A stretch of 64,000 nt of DNA from Hydrogenophilus thermoluteolus (GTDB taxonomy: Bacteria; Pseudomonadota; Gammaproteobacteria; Burkholderiales; Rhodocyclaceae), in NCBI RefSeq assembly GCF_003574215.1, contig NZ_AP018558.1, positions 1,697,501 to 1,761,500 of the forward strand, given 5' to 3'. The notes under the pieces are model-generated. The model was not told the origin of the DNA and ran no database searches. It saw nothing but the letters and a program-made list of their open reading frames with translations. Below are positions 36,166-44,687 of this stretch, in pieces. Position 1 is the first letter of the stretch. Each line of letters begins with the position of its first letter. The translations under genes and the position numbers were made by a program.

Positions 36166-36870
36166 TCACGCGGCTACGCCCTCCGCCGGCCAAAAGGTAT
36201 CGAGTAATGCTAATGGCGCGGCTTGCCAAACGGGTAACGAGGTTTGGCGCACGATCGCGCGCTGCAGGTGGGCAAGGAAGCGGGCCGCTTCGCGCAGATC
36301 GGCGCCGTCGGCAAGGAGCGTGATGCGATCGACCCCCAGATGGACGAGTTCGCGCGCCCGCTCGAGCGCCGCCCGCCACCCGCTGCCGCTCACCTCCGCC
36401 AAGAGCCAATGGCGCGGGGTGGAGGTCAGCCACCACGACGCGTCGGCAACGCTTGCCCCACCGCCAAAGAGAACCACCACGTCGTAACGCCGCGCGTGGT
36501 GCTCGAATGCGGCAAAGAGCCGTTCGCGCTGGGTTTCGTCGAGAAGCGGAAGCGCCACTGCCGCGGCTTTCAGGTTGAGGTACCCCCACCCTTGACGCAA
36601 GGTGAGATCGAAGCGTTGCCGTGGGGATTGCGTCTGCAACACCAACAACAGGTCTGCGGGTCGCCCCACGCCGCGCGCTTCGGGCAACGTTACCGAAGCG
36701 GTTGCTTCATCCGCAAGCAGCGCCCGGCCGCTCACCGTGACCAGACGCGCCATGAACCGTTCCGTCATCCGGGCCCAGTCGCGCCCCGCGGCATAGAGGC
36801 TATGCATCGCCGGGGGTTCGCGGCGAAACCAGCGCCGTAGCGTCGCTGCTTGATCGTCATGTCGCCACAT
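36166..36870 (-). CDS. FlhG/FleN-like protein lacking ATPase motifs
   Basis: A 234-residue protein in the exact position of flhG (fleN) between flhF and fliA. Its N-terminus has the DQAATLRRWF helix (residues 6-15), which in FlhG activates the FlhF GTPase. The remainder has no Walker A or deviant MinD P-loop and shows only a Rossmann-like alternation. Betaproteobacteria are known to carry such divergent MinD-related FlhG proteins. The likely role is with FlhF in placing or counting flagella, but the classic ATP switch is missing. A GGAGG site precedes the ATG. Confidence 0.75.
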   Translation of the reverse strand: MWRHDDQAATLRRWFRREPPAMHSLYAAGRDWARMTERFMARLVTVSGRALLADEATASVTLPEARGVGRPADLLLVLQTQSPRQRFDLTLRQGWGYLNLKAAAVALPLLDETQRERLFAAFEHHARRYDVVVLFGGGASVADASWWLTSTPRHWLLAEVSGSGWRAALERARELVHLGVDRITLLADGADLREAARFLAHLQRAIVRQTSLPVWQAAPLALLDTFWPAEGVAA

Positions 36871-36882
36871 CCTGCACCTCCG

Positions 36883-38238
36883 TCATGCACTGGCCGCGTG
36901 CGCCAACCACAGTGCCGCATCGTCTGCCGCAACCCGCCACGGCGCCTCTTCGCCGCGATTCACGCGAAAGGCGCGGTCGAGCAGATAGGCGCGATTCGGC
37001 AGATGGAGATCTTCGGGTACCCGCTGGCCGTTGGCCACGTAATGCACCAGAAGACGATGGCGCACGACCACGTCGACTGCAGCAGCGAGCGAGACCGCTT
37101 CGTCCGTTTTGGTGATGATCGCGCCCGCCAGCCCTTCCCCACCGAACGCCCGCACGACATCATCGAGCGTATCGCCTCGGCTCGCTGCGTTGAGACAGAG
37201 CAACCGTTTGACGACACCGCCCCCGGAAAGCATCGCGATCTGTTGCGCGACCGCTTTGTCGCGCTGGCTCAGCCCCACCGTGTCGATCAAGACGATGTGT
37301 TTGGTCGCCAGCTCTTGGAGGGTCAACCGCAGGTCTTGCGCGTCGCGCACCGCGAAGACCGGCACCCCCAGAATGCGTCCGTAGATGCGCAACTGCTCTT
37401 GCGCTCCGATCCGAAAACCGTCGGTGGTGATCATCGCCACGCGCGCGGCACCGAGCTGCACCACGCAGCGCGCGGCGATCTTCGCAGTAGTGGTGGTCTT
37501 GCCGACCCCCGTCGGCCCCACGATCGCATAGACCCCGCCTTTGGCGATCAATTCGTCGTCGTCACCGACCACCGCCAAACGCGCGCCAAGCCGCGCTTTC
37601 GCGGCCTCCCGCGCCGCGTCGGCCTCGGCGTGCGCTTCGATCTTGTCGCAGATCGCGCGCGCCAACGCCGGGGAAAAACCGGCGTCGAGCATCTCACCCA
37701 ACACACGCGCGCGCCCCGGCGCTTTGCGGATCGCTTCGTTCCACGCAAACCCTGCCAGCTGCTGCTCGATGAGCGCGCGCACCTGCTGCAATTCACGCGC
37801 GAGCAGCGCATTCTGTTCGTGCAACGTCTCGATCTGTTGCGTCACCGTCGGGGACACCGCTGCCGCCGACGGTGGTTCCGGCTCAGCGACACTCCGTCCC
37901 GCGTCGCGCCCGAGCCGCTTCTGCAACGCTTCGAGCCCTGCTTTGACCCGCGCCGCTTCGCCGGCAGCGGCAACATCCTCTTGCCGCGCCGCGTAGTCTG
38001 CGGTGACGATGCGGGGCGGTTCGAACGGGCGGATCGTTTTGGGTTTCGGCGCACTGCTTTGCTTGACCGATGCCGCGGGGGGAGGTGATGATGCGATTTC
38101 GCTTGCGGGCATCGCGATGATCTCGACGCCACCGGGCACCGAGCGGTTCGCGAGTACGATCGCGTCCTCCCCCAGTTCTGCTTTGACCAGTTTCAGGGCT
38201 TCGCGCGCGGTGGCAGCTCGAAACTTTTTCACGTTCAT
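36883..38238 (-). CDS. flhF: Flagellar biosynthesis GTPase FlhF
   Basis: A 451-residue SRP-type GTPase that places the polar flagellum. The N-terminal MNVKKFRAATAREALKLVK is the FlhF-specific start; a low-complexity basic region follows (about residues 45-100). The G domain has GPTGVGKT from Gly241, DGFRIGAQEQL, LIDTVGLSQRD (Val replacing Ala of DTAG, as in other FlhF) and ITKTDEA. An AAGGAG site precedes the ATG. FlhF with FlhG-like predicts polar flagellation. Confidence 0.95.
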   Translation of the reverse strand: MNVKKFRAATAREALKLVKAELGEDAIVLANRSVPGGVEIIAMPASEIASSPPPAASVKQSSAPKPKTIRPFEPPRIVTADYAARQEDVAAAGEAARVKAGLEALQKRLGRDAGRSVAEPEPPSAAAVSPTVTQQIETLHEQNALLARELQQVRALIEQQLAGFAWNEAIRKAPGRARVLGEMLDAGFSPALARAICDKIEAHAEADAAREAAKARLGARLAVVGDDDELIAKGGVYAIVGPTGVGKTTTTAKIAARCVVQLGAARVAMITTDGFRIGAQEQLRIYGRILGVPVFAVRDAQDLRLTLQELATKHIVLIDTVGLSQRDKAVAQQIAMLSGGGVVKRLLCLNAASRGDTLDDVVRAFGGEGLAGAIITKTDEAVSLAAAVDVVVRHRLLVHYVANGQRVPEDLHLPNRAYLLDRAFRVNRGEEAPWRVAADDAALWLAHAASA

Positions 38239-38342
38239 GGTGGTCGCACTCCTTCACTTCGTGCGGTCTTACCGCCATTATCGCGGCGAAACCAGGAAAT
38301 CGACGTGAAGAGAAGGCGGGGAAAACCGCCGCAATTTCGGCG

Positions 38343-40445
38343 CTATGCGGCCCCGATCATCTCGACGATCTCGATCCCACGGTTGTCGGGCATCTCGGCG
38401 TGCGACAACACCCGCAACATCGGGACCGATCGCTTCAGGAAGCGCGCAAGCAACCAGCGCAATTGGGGCGGGACGAGGAGGATCGGCGCTTTGCCGCTCT
38501 GCTCCATCCGCTGCGCGGCTTCGGAAATCCGGCGCAGCAGCGTATCGGCAAGCCCCGGTTCGATCGCTCCTTGCGCCGCCCCGCTCACCGCTTGCGACAG
38601 CACCCGTTCGAGCCCCGGATCGAGCACCAGCACCGGCACTTTCTGCTGCCCCGGCACGAGCGACTGCACGATCGCGCGCCCGAGCGCCTCCCGCACCCGG
38701 CTGGTGAGTTCGTACGGATCTTGCGTCTTCGGCGCATGTTCGGCGAGCGTCTCCAGGATCGTGCGCAGGTCGCGGATCACCACCCCCTCTTCGAGCAGCA
38801 ACTGCAGCACTTTGTGCAGCAGCGTCACCGTCACGAGCGACGGCACCACGTCTTCGACCAGTTTCGGCGCCTCTTGCTTGAAGCGATCGAGAAGCGCCTG
38901 CACCTCTTCGCGCCCCAGCAGCTCTGCTGCGTGGTCGACCAGAATCTGGTTGAGGTGGGTGGCAACCACGGTCGCGGCATCGACTACGGTGTACCCCAAC
39001 GCGTACGCCCGTTCGCGTTGCGCGGCGTCGATCCACATCGCCGGCAAACCAAACGCCGGGTCGGTCGTTTCGCGTCCTGAGAGCGGCCCGGTCACCTGCC
39101 CCGGATTGATCGCCAGATATTGGCCAGGGAAGACCTCGGCGCTCGCGATTTCGACCCCTTTGACGATCACGCGGTAGACGTTCGGTTTGAGCTCCAGGTT
39201 GTCGCGAATGTGAACGGTGGGGGGCAAAAAGCCCACCTCTTGCGCAAAGCGCTTGCGCAGCCCGCGAATCCGTTTGATCAGTTCGCCCCCTTGTTGCGGG
39301 TCGACAAGCGGGATCAGCCGATACCCCACCTCCAACCCCAGCACGTCCACCGGCTGCACATCGTTCCACGTTGCCTCGACCGTCTCTTCGGTGGGCGGAG
39401 GCGGCGCGGTTCGCGCCGCTGCCGCGGCTTTCGCGGCTTCGTGCTGCCAGCGCTTCCACGCCAGGAACCCGAGCCCGCCTGCGATGAGCAGAAAAACCAG
39501 ATTCGGCATCCCCGGGATCGTCCCCAGCAGCCCGACGATCGCCGCCGCAATCATCAGGACCGGCGGTTTGCTGAAGAGCTGCCCCAAGAGCTGGCCACCC
39601 ACGTCTTCCTCTTGTTCCTCTTCTGCGACGCGAGAGACCACCATCCCCGCGGCGATCGAAATCATCAACGAGGGAATCTGCGCCACCAACCCGTCACCGA
39701 TCGTCAGCAGCACGTAGGTGTCGATCGCGCGGCCAAAATCCATACCGTGGCCGATCGTCCCCACCGCGAGTCCCCCCAGCACGTTGATCAGCGTGATGAG
39801 GATGCCTGCGACCGCGTCGCCGCGCACGAATTTCGACGCACCGTCCATCGCACCGTAGAATTCGGCCTCTTTCTGAATCTCGCGGCGGCGACGACGCGCC
39901 TCGGCTTCGTCGATCAGACCCGCGTTGAGGTCGGCGTCGATCGCCATCTGCTTTCCGGGCATCGCGTCCAACGTAAACCGCGCGCTCACCTCGGCGATCC
40001 GTCCGGCCCCTTTGGTGACCACGGCAAAGTTGATGATCACCAAAATCACGAAGACCACCACGCCGATTGCGGTGTTCCCACCCACCAGGAACTGTCCGAA
40101 CGACTCGATCACCTTACCGGCGGCGTCGGGCCCGGTGTGCCCTTCCAAGAGCACCACGCGGGTAGACGCGACGTTGAGCGAAAGGCGCAAGAGTGTCGTC
40201 ACCAACAGCACCGCCGGGAATGCCGCGAATTCAAGCGGACGCTGCACGTACATCCCCACCAGCAGCACCACGATGCTCATCGCGATGTTGAAGGTAAACA
40301 TCACGTCGAGGAAGAAGGGGGGTAGCGGCAGCACCATCATGGTGAGCACGAGGAAAATGAAGACCGGCGCTGCCAAGAGCTTGAGTTTCGTCGGCGTCAG
40401 GAAACGGCGCCAGTCGAGCGCGGCAAGGTTCATCGGGCTCGCCAC
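38343..40445 (-). CDS. flhA: Flagellar export gate protein FlhA
   Basis: A 700-residue export gate protein with about eight N-terminal membrane helices and a large cytoplasmic domain forming the nonameric ring. The FHIPEP-family cytoplasmic loop ARFTLDAMPGKQMAIDADLN is present. The start is a GTG with an AGGAG site immediately after the flhB stop; an in-frame ATG at 40433 is the alternative. Length matches E. coli FlhA (692). Confidence 0.96.
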   Translation of the reverse strand: MASPMNLAALDWRRFLTPTKLKLLAAPVFIFLVLTMMVLPLPPFFLDVMFTFNIAMSIVVLLVGMYVQRPLEFAAFPAVLLVTTLLRLSLNVASTRVVLLEGHTGPDAAGKVIESFGQFLVGGNTAIGVVVFVILVIINFAVVTKGAGRIAEVSARFTLDAMPGKQMAIDADLNAGLIDEAEARRRRREIQKEAEFYGAMDGASKFVRGDAVAGILITLINVLGGLAVGTIGHGMDFGRAIDTYVLLTIGDGLVAQIPSLMISIAAGMVVSRVAEEEQEEDVGGQLLGQLFSKPPVLMIAAAIVGLLGTIPGMPNLVFLLIAGGLGFLAWKRWQHEAAKAAAAARTAPPPPTEETVEATWNDVQPVDVLGLEVGYRLIPLVDPQQGGELIKRIRGLRKRFAQEVGFLPPTVHIRDNLELKPNVYRVIVKGVEIASAEVFPGQYLAINPGQVTGPLSGRETTDPAFGLPAMWIDAAQRERAYALGYTVVDAATVVATHLNQILVDHAAELLGREEVQALLDRFKQEAPKLVEDVVPSLVTVTLLHKVLQLLLEEGVVIRDLRTILETLAEHAPKTQDPYELTSRVREALGRAIVQSLVPGQQKVPVLVLDPGLERVLSQAVSGAAQGAIEPGLADTLLRRISEAAQRMEQSGKAPILLVPPQLRWLLARFLKRSVPMLRVLSHAEMPDNRGIEIVEMIGAA

Positions 40446-41615
40446 TTAGCTTCTCCTCACGAAGGCTTCGGTTGCTTCCTCAGGGGGTGGTACATAGAGC
40501 GGTTCGGGAATCTCCAGCTCTGGCGGCAATTCCGGTTTCGGGCCGCCACGCGCCATCCATTGGTCGAGCTGATAGACATACGCCAACACTTCCGCTACCG
40601 CAAGATAGAGCCCGGCGGGAATCGCTTCCCCCACTTCGGTATGGACATAGAGCGAACGCGCGAGCGCTGGCGCCTCGACACGCGGCACTGCATGCGCTTC
40701 GGCCAATTCGCGGATTTTGAGCGCGACCGCGCCGCGCCCCTTCGCGACGACCACCGGTGCCGCCATCTTCTGCGGTTCGTAGCGCAACGCTACCGCGAAA
40801 TGGGTCGGGTTGGTCACCACGACGGTCGCTTTCGGCACCTCGGCCATCATCCGCCGCCGCGCCATTTCACGCTGCACCGCACGGATACGCCCTTTGACCT
40901 GCGGATCCCCTTCCAGCTCTTTGTGTTCGCGCTTGACCTCCTCTTTCGTCATCCGCAGGTTCTTGGTGTAACTCCACAGCTGATACGGCACGTCGGCTGC
41001 GGCGATCAGCGCGATCGCACCCACCAACCACAGCGCATCCCAACCGATCGCGTCGACGAATTGGGCCGCGGCGTGTTCGAGCGGCATGCGGATGAGCGCG
41101 AGTACCCGGTCGGTTTCCGAAGTGAGCGTCCACCAGGCCACTACGCCCACCAGTACCGTCTTCGCCACCGCTTTGGCGAGTTCCACCAGCCCATTGAGCG
41201 AAAAGACCCGTTTGATCCCCTGCATCGGATTCAAGCGGCTCCATTTCGGCGCGAGCAGTTTGGGTACGAACAGAAACCCGCCGACCGCGACGTGCCCCGC
41301 CACGGCAGCAACCAGCAGAAAGAGAAAGAGCGGCGTCAACGCGAGCAACGTCTCTTTGACCACGTACGGCAACAGCGCAAGGAGCGTCGTCACCTCGAAC
41401 GCGCGCTCGGTTCCGAACGACCACACGGCCTGGACCAAACGGGCGATGCGCTCCCCCATCCAGCTACCGGTGACCATCAGCACCGAAACGCCTACCAGCA
41501 ACACCAAGAAAGAGGCCAGTTCCCGCGACTGGGGAATTTGCCCCTCTTCCCGCGCCTGCTCGATCCTTCGCGCAGACGGCTGTTCGGTCTTTTCGAGGTC
41601 GCTCTCTTCGGCCAT
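40446..41615 (-). CDS. flhB: Flagellar export apparatus protein FlhB
   Basis: A 389-residue substrate-specificity switch of flagellar export, with four membrane helices and a cytoplasmic domain containing the autocleavage motif NPTH starting at Asn269. The N-terminal EKTEQPSARRIEQAREEGQI is typical. The ATG at 41615 was chosen because AGGTGAG lies at good distance; a GTG at 41627 would add four residues. It heads the flhBAFG-fliA-motCD run. Confidence 0.95.
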   Translation of the reverse strand: MAEESDLEKTEQPSARRIEQAREEGQIPQSRELASFLVLLVGVSVLMVTGSWMGERIARLVQAVWSFGTERAFEVTTLLALLPYVVKETLLALTPLFLFLLVAAVAGHVAVGGFLFVPKLLAPKWSRLNPMQGIKRVFSLNGLVELAKAVAKTVLVGVVAWWTLTSETDRVLALIRMPLEHAAAQFVDAIGWDALWLVGAIALIAAADVPYQLWSYTKNLRMTKEEVKREHKELEGDPQVKGRIRAVQREMARRRMMAEVPKATVVVTNPTHFAVALRYEPQKMAAPVVVAKGRGAVALKIRELAEAHAVPRVEAPALARSLYVHTEVGEAIPAGLYLAVAEVLAYVYQLDQWMARGGPKPELPPELEIPEPLYVPPPEEATEAFVRRS

Positions 41616-41698
41616 CGCGCCGCTCACCTGCTTCGACAGGCTCCATTATCACGGCGCCGCGCGTGTCGCATCACGGAGAAAACGAGGCAAAAAAGCGG

Positions 41699-42181
41699 CT
41701 ATTTGTCGATTGCGTCGAGCCCGTGGATGCGCATACCGACGACGATACCCCGTTCCCGAAACCAGCCGCCGGGCATTTCGAGCGCCCAGCGTACCGGTTG
41801 TGCGGCGCAGTGGGGCGTCAGCGTATGGGGTGCCATCTCGGCGATATTGACGATGCGGCCAGCATCGTCGAGAAACGCCACCGCGAGCGGCAACGGGGTG
41901 TTTTTCATCCACATGCAGTGGCGGTCAGGAAACGGAAAGCGAAAGAGCATCCCGTGATTGGGCGGCAGTACTGTGCGAAACATCAACCCCTGTTCCCGTG
42001 CGCGTTGCGTCGCTGCCAATTCCGCAGTGATCTGATAGAGCCCAGCGCGCAGTGTCACCCGAGGCAACGGGGGATCGGCGATCACCGTACCGCTCCAGCC
42101 GCTCAACCAACCCAACACAGCGAAACAGACTACCCATCCCGCGCGGCGCGCACGCGCTGCAAACCCCCAACCGAAAACCAT
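41699..42181 (-). CDS. DUF192 family exported protein
   Basis: A 160-residue protein with an N-terminal signal or anchor (about residues 12-34) and a DUF192 domain, recognised by TQRAREQGLMFRTVLPPNHGMLF, the MWMKNTPLPLAVAFLD block and MAPHTLTPH. DUF192 proteins are small, probably periplasmic, and of unknown function. The ATG at 42181 has a perfect AGGAGG site; the frame extends to a GTG at 42208 which would put that site inside the gene. It lies upstream of flhB on the same strand with an 83-base gap. Confidence 0.88.
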   Translation of the reverse strand: MVFGWGFAARARRAGWVVCFAVLGWLSGWSGTVIADPPLPRVTLRAGLYQITAELAATQRAREQGLMFRTVLPPNHGMLFRFPFPDRHCMWMKNTPLPLAVAFLDDAGRIVNIAEMAPHTLTPHCAAQPVRWALEMPGGWFRERGIVVGMRIHGLDAIDK

Positions 42182-42401
42182 CGCACCTCCTCGCGCCAAC
42201 CTGCGCACCGTTTCATTCCAAGTTTATACTGCACGGCATGAACCCCACCGTCTCATCACCCCGAAACCGCCTTCGGGCTCGGTGGTACCGCATCCTTGAA
42301 AGTACTCAAAAGCGAATGCAAAGAAACACGCTCGTGCCCGCACTGTGGCAAACCCCTTACTGGGCGCACACCGCAGCAAGAGGTTTCGCCACCGCAATGA
42401 C

Positions 42402-42968
42402 TCACAACCGTGAGCCGACCGCACCCCGCTTCACAATGCGCCATTCGCCCGGCTGAAGCCGCAAGTTGCGCAGATCGTAAGGGCCGATTGCAATGCGGAC
42501 GAGCCTGAGCGTCGGAAACCCCACCGCTGCGGTCATCCGCCGCACCTGGCGGTTACGCCCCTCGCGGAGCGTCAGTGCGATCCAACTCGTCGGCACGCTT
42601 TTGCGAAACCGCACCGGCGGCACACGCGGCCACAGATCCGGCGGCACGATTCGCACCGCGTGCGCGGGCAGGGTCACCCCATCCTTGAGGCGAACGCCGT
42701 GACGCAGTTGCGCGAGCGCCGCGTCACTCACCTCCCCTTCGACCTGGACCCAATAGGTCTTCGGCCATTTGAAGCGGGGGTCGCTGATCCGCGCCTGCCA
42801 CGGGCCGTAATCGGTGAGCAGCAAAAGCCCCTCGCTCTCTTTGTCGAGCCGCCCGGCTGGATAGACGTTGGGAACGGGCACGTACGCCCGCAATGTCGCT
42901 TCCGGCGGTTCCCCGGAAAATTGGCTAAGCACCCCGTACGGTTTGTTGACCGCAATCAAAATCGGCAC
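42402..42968 (-). CDS. rluE: Pseudouridine synthase, RsuA/RluE family
   Basis: A 188-residue rRNA pseudouridine synthase. The catalytic Asp lies in PAGRLDKESEGLLLLT, preceded by NKPYGVLSQFSG and followed by EGRNRQVRRMTAAVG. It has no S4 domain at the N-terminus, which fits RluE (23S rRNA U2457) more than RsuA. The start is uncertain: GTG at 42968 just before the conserved AVNKPYG, TTG at 42986, or a longer form; none has a good ribosome site. The symbol is a best guess by domain make-up. Confidence 0.85.
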   Translation of the reverse strand: MPILIAVNKPYGVLSQFSGEPPEATLRAYVPVPNVYPAGRLDKESEGLLLLTDYGPWQARISDPRFKWPKTYWVQVEGEVSDAALAQLRHGVRLKDGVTLPAHAVRIVPPDLWPRVPPVRFRKSVPTSWIALTLREGRNRQVRRMTAAVGFPTLRLVRIAIGPYDLRNLRLQPGEWRIVKRGAVGSRL

Positions 42969-43033
42969 GATTTTTTTGGCAACCAAGAAAGACGCGCAGT
43001 AGAATAACAAGAAACGACAATGGAATCCACGCG

Positions 43034-43444
43034 ATGACGCCCCCAACCTCCCCCTGGCTTCGCCGCTTGCCCGGCAGCCGCAAAGCCCCCGCCGGTTTGG
43101 AATGGAAGCTATTCAAACGCCTGCCGCGCTGGTTTGCTGGAGGATTGCTGGCGTGTGCATTGCCACCACTCATCGCGCGGTGGTGGTATGCCGATCTGGG
43201 ACCGGCCGCGGAAAAATACCTCAACACAGTGGATATCCTCACGCTCGCAGCACTGGTGCTCCACGTCATCATCGTCTTCACGGTGGGGTTCGGCTGCTTG
43301 GTGGTAATCATCATGAAAGGGCACGGCTATGTTGCCGATGGCATCGAGGTGCCTTCGAGCCGCGAAGACGACCTCGCCGACTTGCGCGCACGCGAAGCGT
43401 TGAAACGGGACACCATCCTCCACAAACCACAAAACGGACGATGA
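43034..43444 (+). CDS. Small membrane protein of unknown function
   Basis: A 136-residue protein with two hydrophobic segments (about residues 33-52 and 68-92), a basic N-terminus and a charged cytoplasmic-looking C-terminus. No family was recognised. It overlaps the following HD-domain gene by ATGA, suggesting the two work together. It is divergent from the pseudouridine synthase gene. Confidence 0.75.
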   Translation: MTPPTSPWLRRLPGSRKAPAGLEWKLFKRLPRWFAGGLLACALPPLIARWWYADLGPAAEKYLNTVDILTLAALVLHVIIVFTVGFGCLVVIIMKGHGYVADGIEVPSSREDDLADLRAREALKRDTILHKPQNGR

Positions 43445-44640
43445 TCCCGGCCGAGTTCGTCACGCTGCTCTTTTCCGCAGCCAGCATCGAGCGCTGGAAC
43501 GACCATCCACGCCCGATGCCTTTCACGGAGCTCGACAAGCAAGCGCACAAAGCGATCATCGCGTGGGTTCTGGCGCGCGCCGAGGAAGATGCGGGCAAAT
43601 CGATCGACTGGGAAGCGCTCATCGGCGGCACCATCGCCGAGTGCCTCCACCGCATCGTCCTCACCGACTTGAAACCGCCGATCTTTCACCGTTTGATGGC
43701 GGAAAAGGGGCAAGCGCTTACCGAATGGGCGCTCGAACGGCTGGCGCCCGCCGTCACCCCGGTCGCTGACGGCGCGCTCTTTACGGCGATTCGCACCCAC
43801 CTCACCGCACCAGCGCCCACCCTCGAGCGCCGTATTCTCAAAGCGGCGCACTACTTAGCTACGCAGTGGGAGTTTCGCCTGATCTACCACACCGCCCCCT
43901 TCCTCTACGGCATCGAACAGACGAAAGCCGCGATCGAAGGGGAGATCGAAGCGCACTACGACCTCATCGGCGTACAAAAAATCGCGCTGGGAAAACGCCT
44001 CTTCGGTTTCGTCGACCTGGTCGGGCAGTTGCGTTTCCAACAGCGCTGGGCGCAGACGCCGCGGCTACCGAAAACCTCAGTGCTCGGGCATCTGCTGTTC
44101 GTCGCGATTTTGAGCTACTGCGGCGCACGGGAGCTGGGTGCGAAGAGTGTGCGACGCCGCTGCAATGCCTTTTACGGCGCGCTCTTTCACGACCTGCCGG
44201 AAGTGCTCACCCGCGATGTGATTTCGCCGATCAAACGCGAAGCGCCAGGCGTGGAAGCACTTCTCAAAGCGGAAGAACGGCGGTTGATGGCCGAAGTGCT
44301 TTTGCCGCTTCTCCCCGACAATTGGCATGCACAACTGCGCGCCTATACGGAAACGGAATTCGCCTGCCGGGTGCGCGAACACGGGGAATGGCGTATCCTC
44401 GCGGACGAAACGGTACCGGAAGCGCTCGACCGTGATGCCTGCGACCCGATCGACGGCCCGCTCATCAAAGCGATGGACGAACTCGCCGCGCTCACCGAAG
44501 CGGCGCAATCGCTCGCCCATGGCGTTCGGGCACCGGCGCTGGTGGAAGCGAACCTCCGCCTGCCTGAAAAGTATCACGGTAAACGCCTAGGGGCACTCGA
44601 TCTCGGCGCCCTGTTCGCTGTGCTGCGGTTCGAAGGGTAG
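43441..44640 (+). CDS. HD-domain protein (YfbR-like metal-dependent phosphohydrolase)
   Basis: A 399-residue soluble protein with an HD-type metal site in the middle: a His in TSVLGHLLFVA, the HD pair in YGALFHDLPEVLTRD and a following Asp, which fits the HD_3/YfbR-like group. The N-terminal 190 and C-terminal 120 residues are not recognised. Substrate is unknown; relatives are nucleotidases. It overlaps the small membrane protein gene by four bases. The lower-GC cassette begins right after its stop. Confidence 0.8.
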   Translation: MIPAEFVTLLFSAASIERWNDHPRPMPFTELDKQAHKAIIAWVLARAEEDAGKSIDWEALIGGTIAECLHRIVLTDLKPPIFHRLMAEKGQALTEWALERLAPAVTPVADGALFTAIRTHLTAPAPTLERRILKAAHYLATQWEFRLIYHTAPFLYGIEQTKAAIEGEIEAHYDLIGVQKIALGKRLFGFVDLVGQLRFQQRWAQTPRLPKTSVLGHLLFVAILSYCGARELGAKSVRRRCNAFYGALFHDLPEVLTRDVISPIKREAPGVEALLKAEERRLMAEVLLPLLPDNWHAQLRAYTETEFACRVREHGEWRILADETVPEALDRDACDPIDGPLIKAMDELAALTEAAQSLAHGVRAPALVEANLRLPEKYHGKRLGALDLGALFAVLRFEG

Positions 44641-44687
44641 CGAAGGGAGATTGAATCGCTGAAGATCATCAAATTGGGGGAATGACC

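Noticed and set aside
40560..41957. 465-codon open frame on the plus strand
   Set aside because: Antisense to flhB and DUF192; low-complexity Arg/His/Gln composition.
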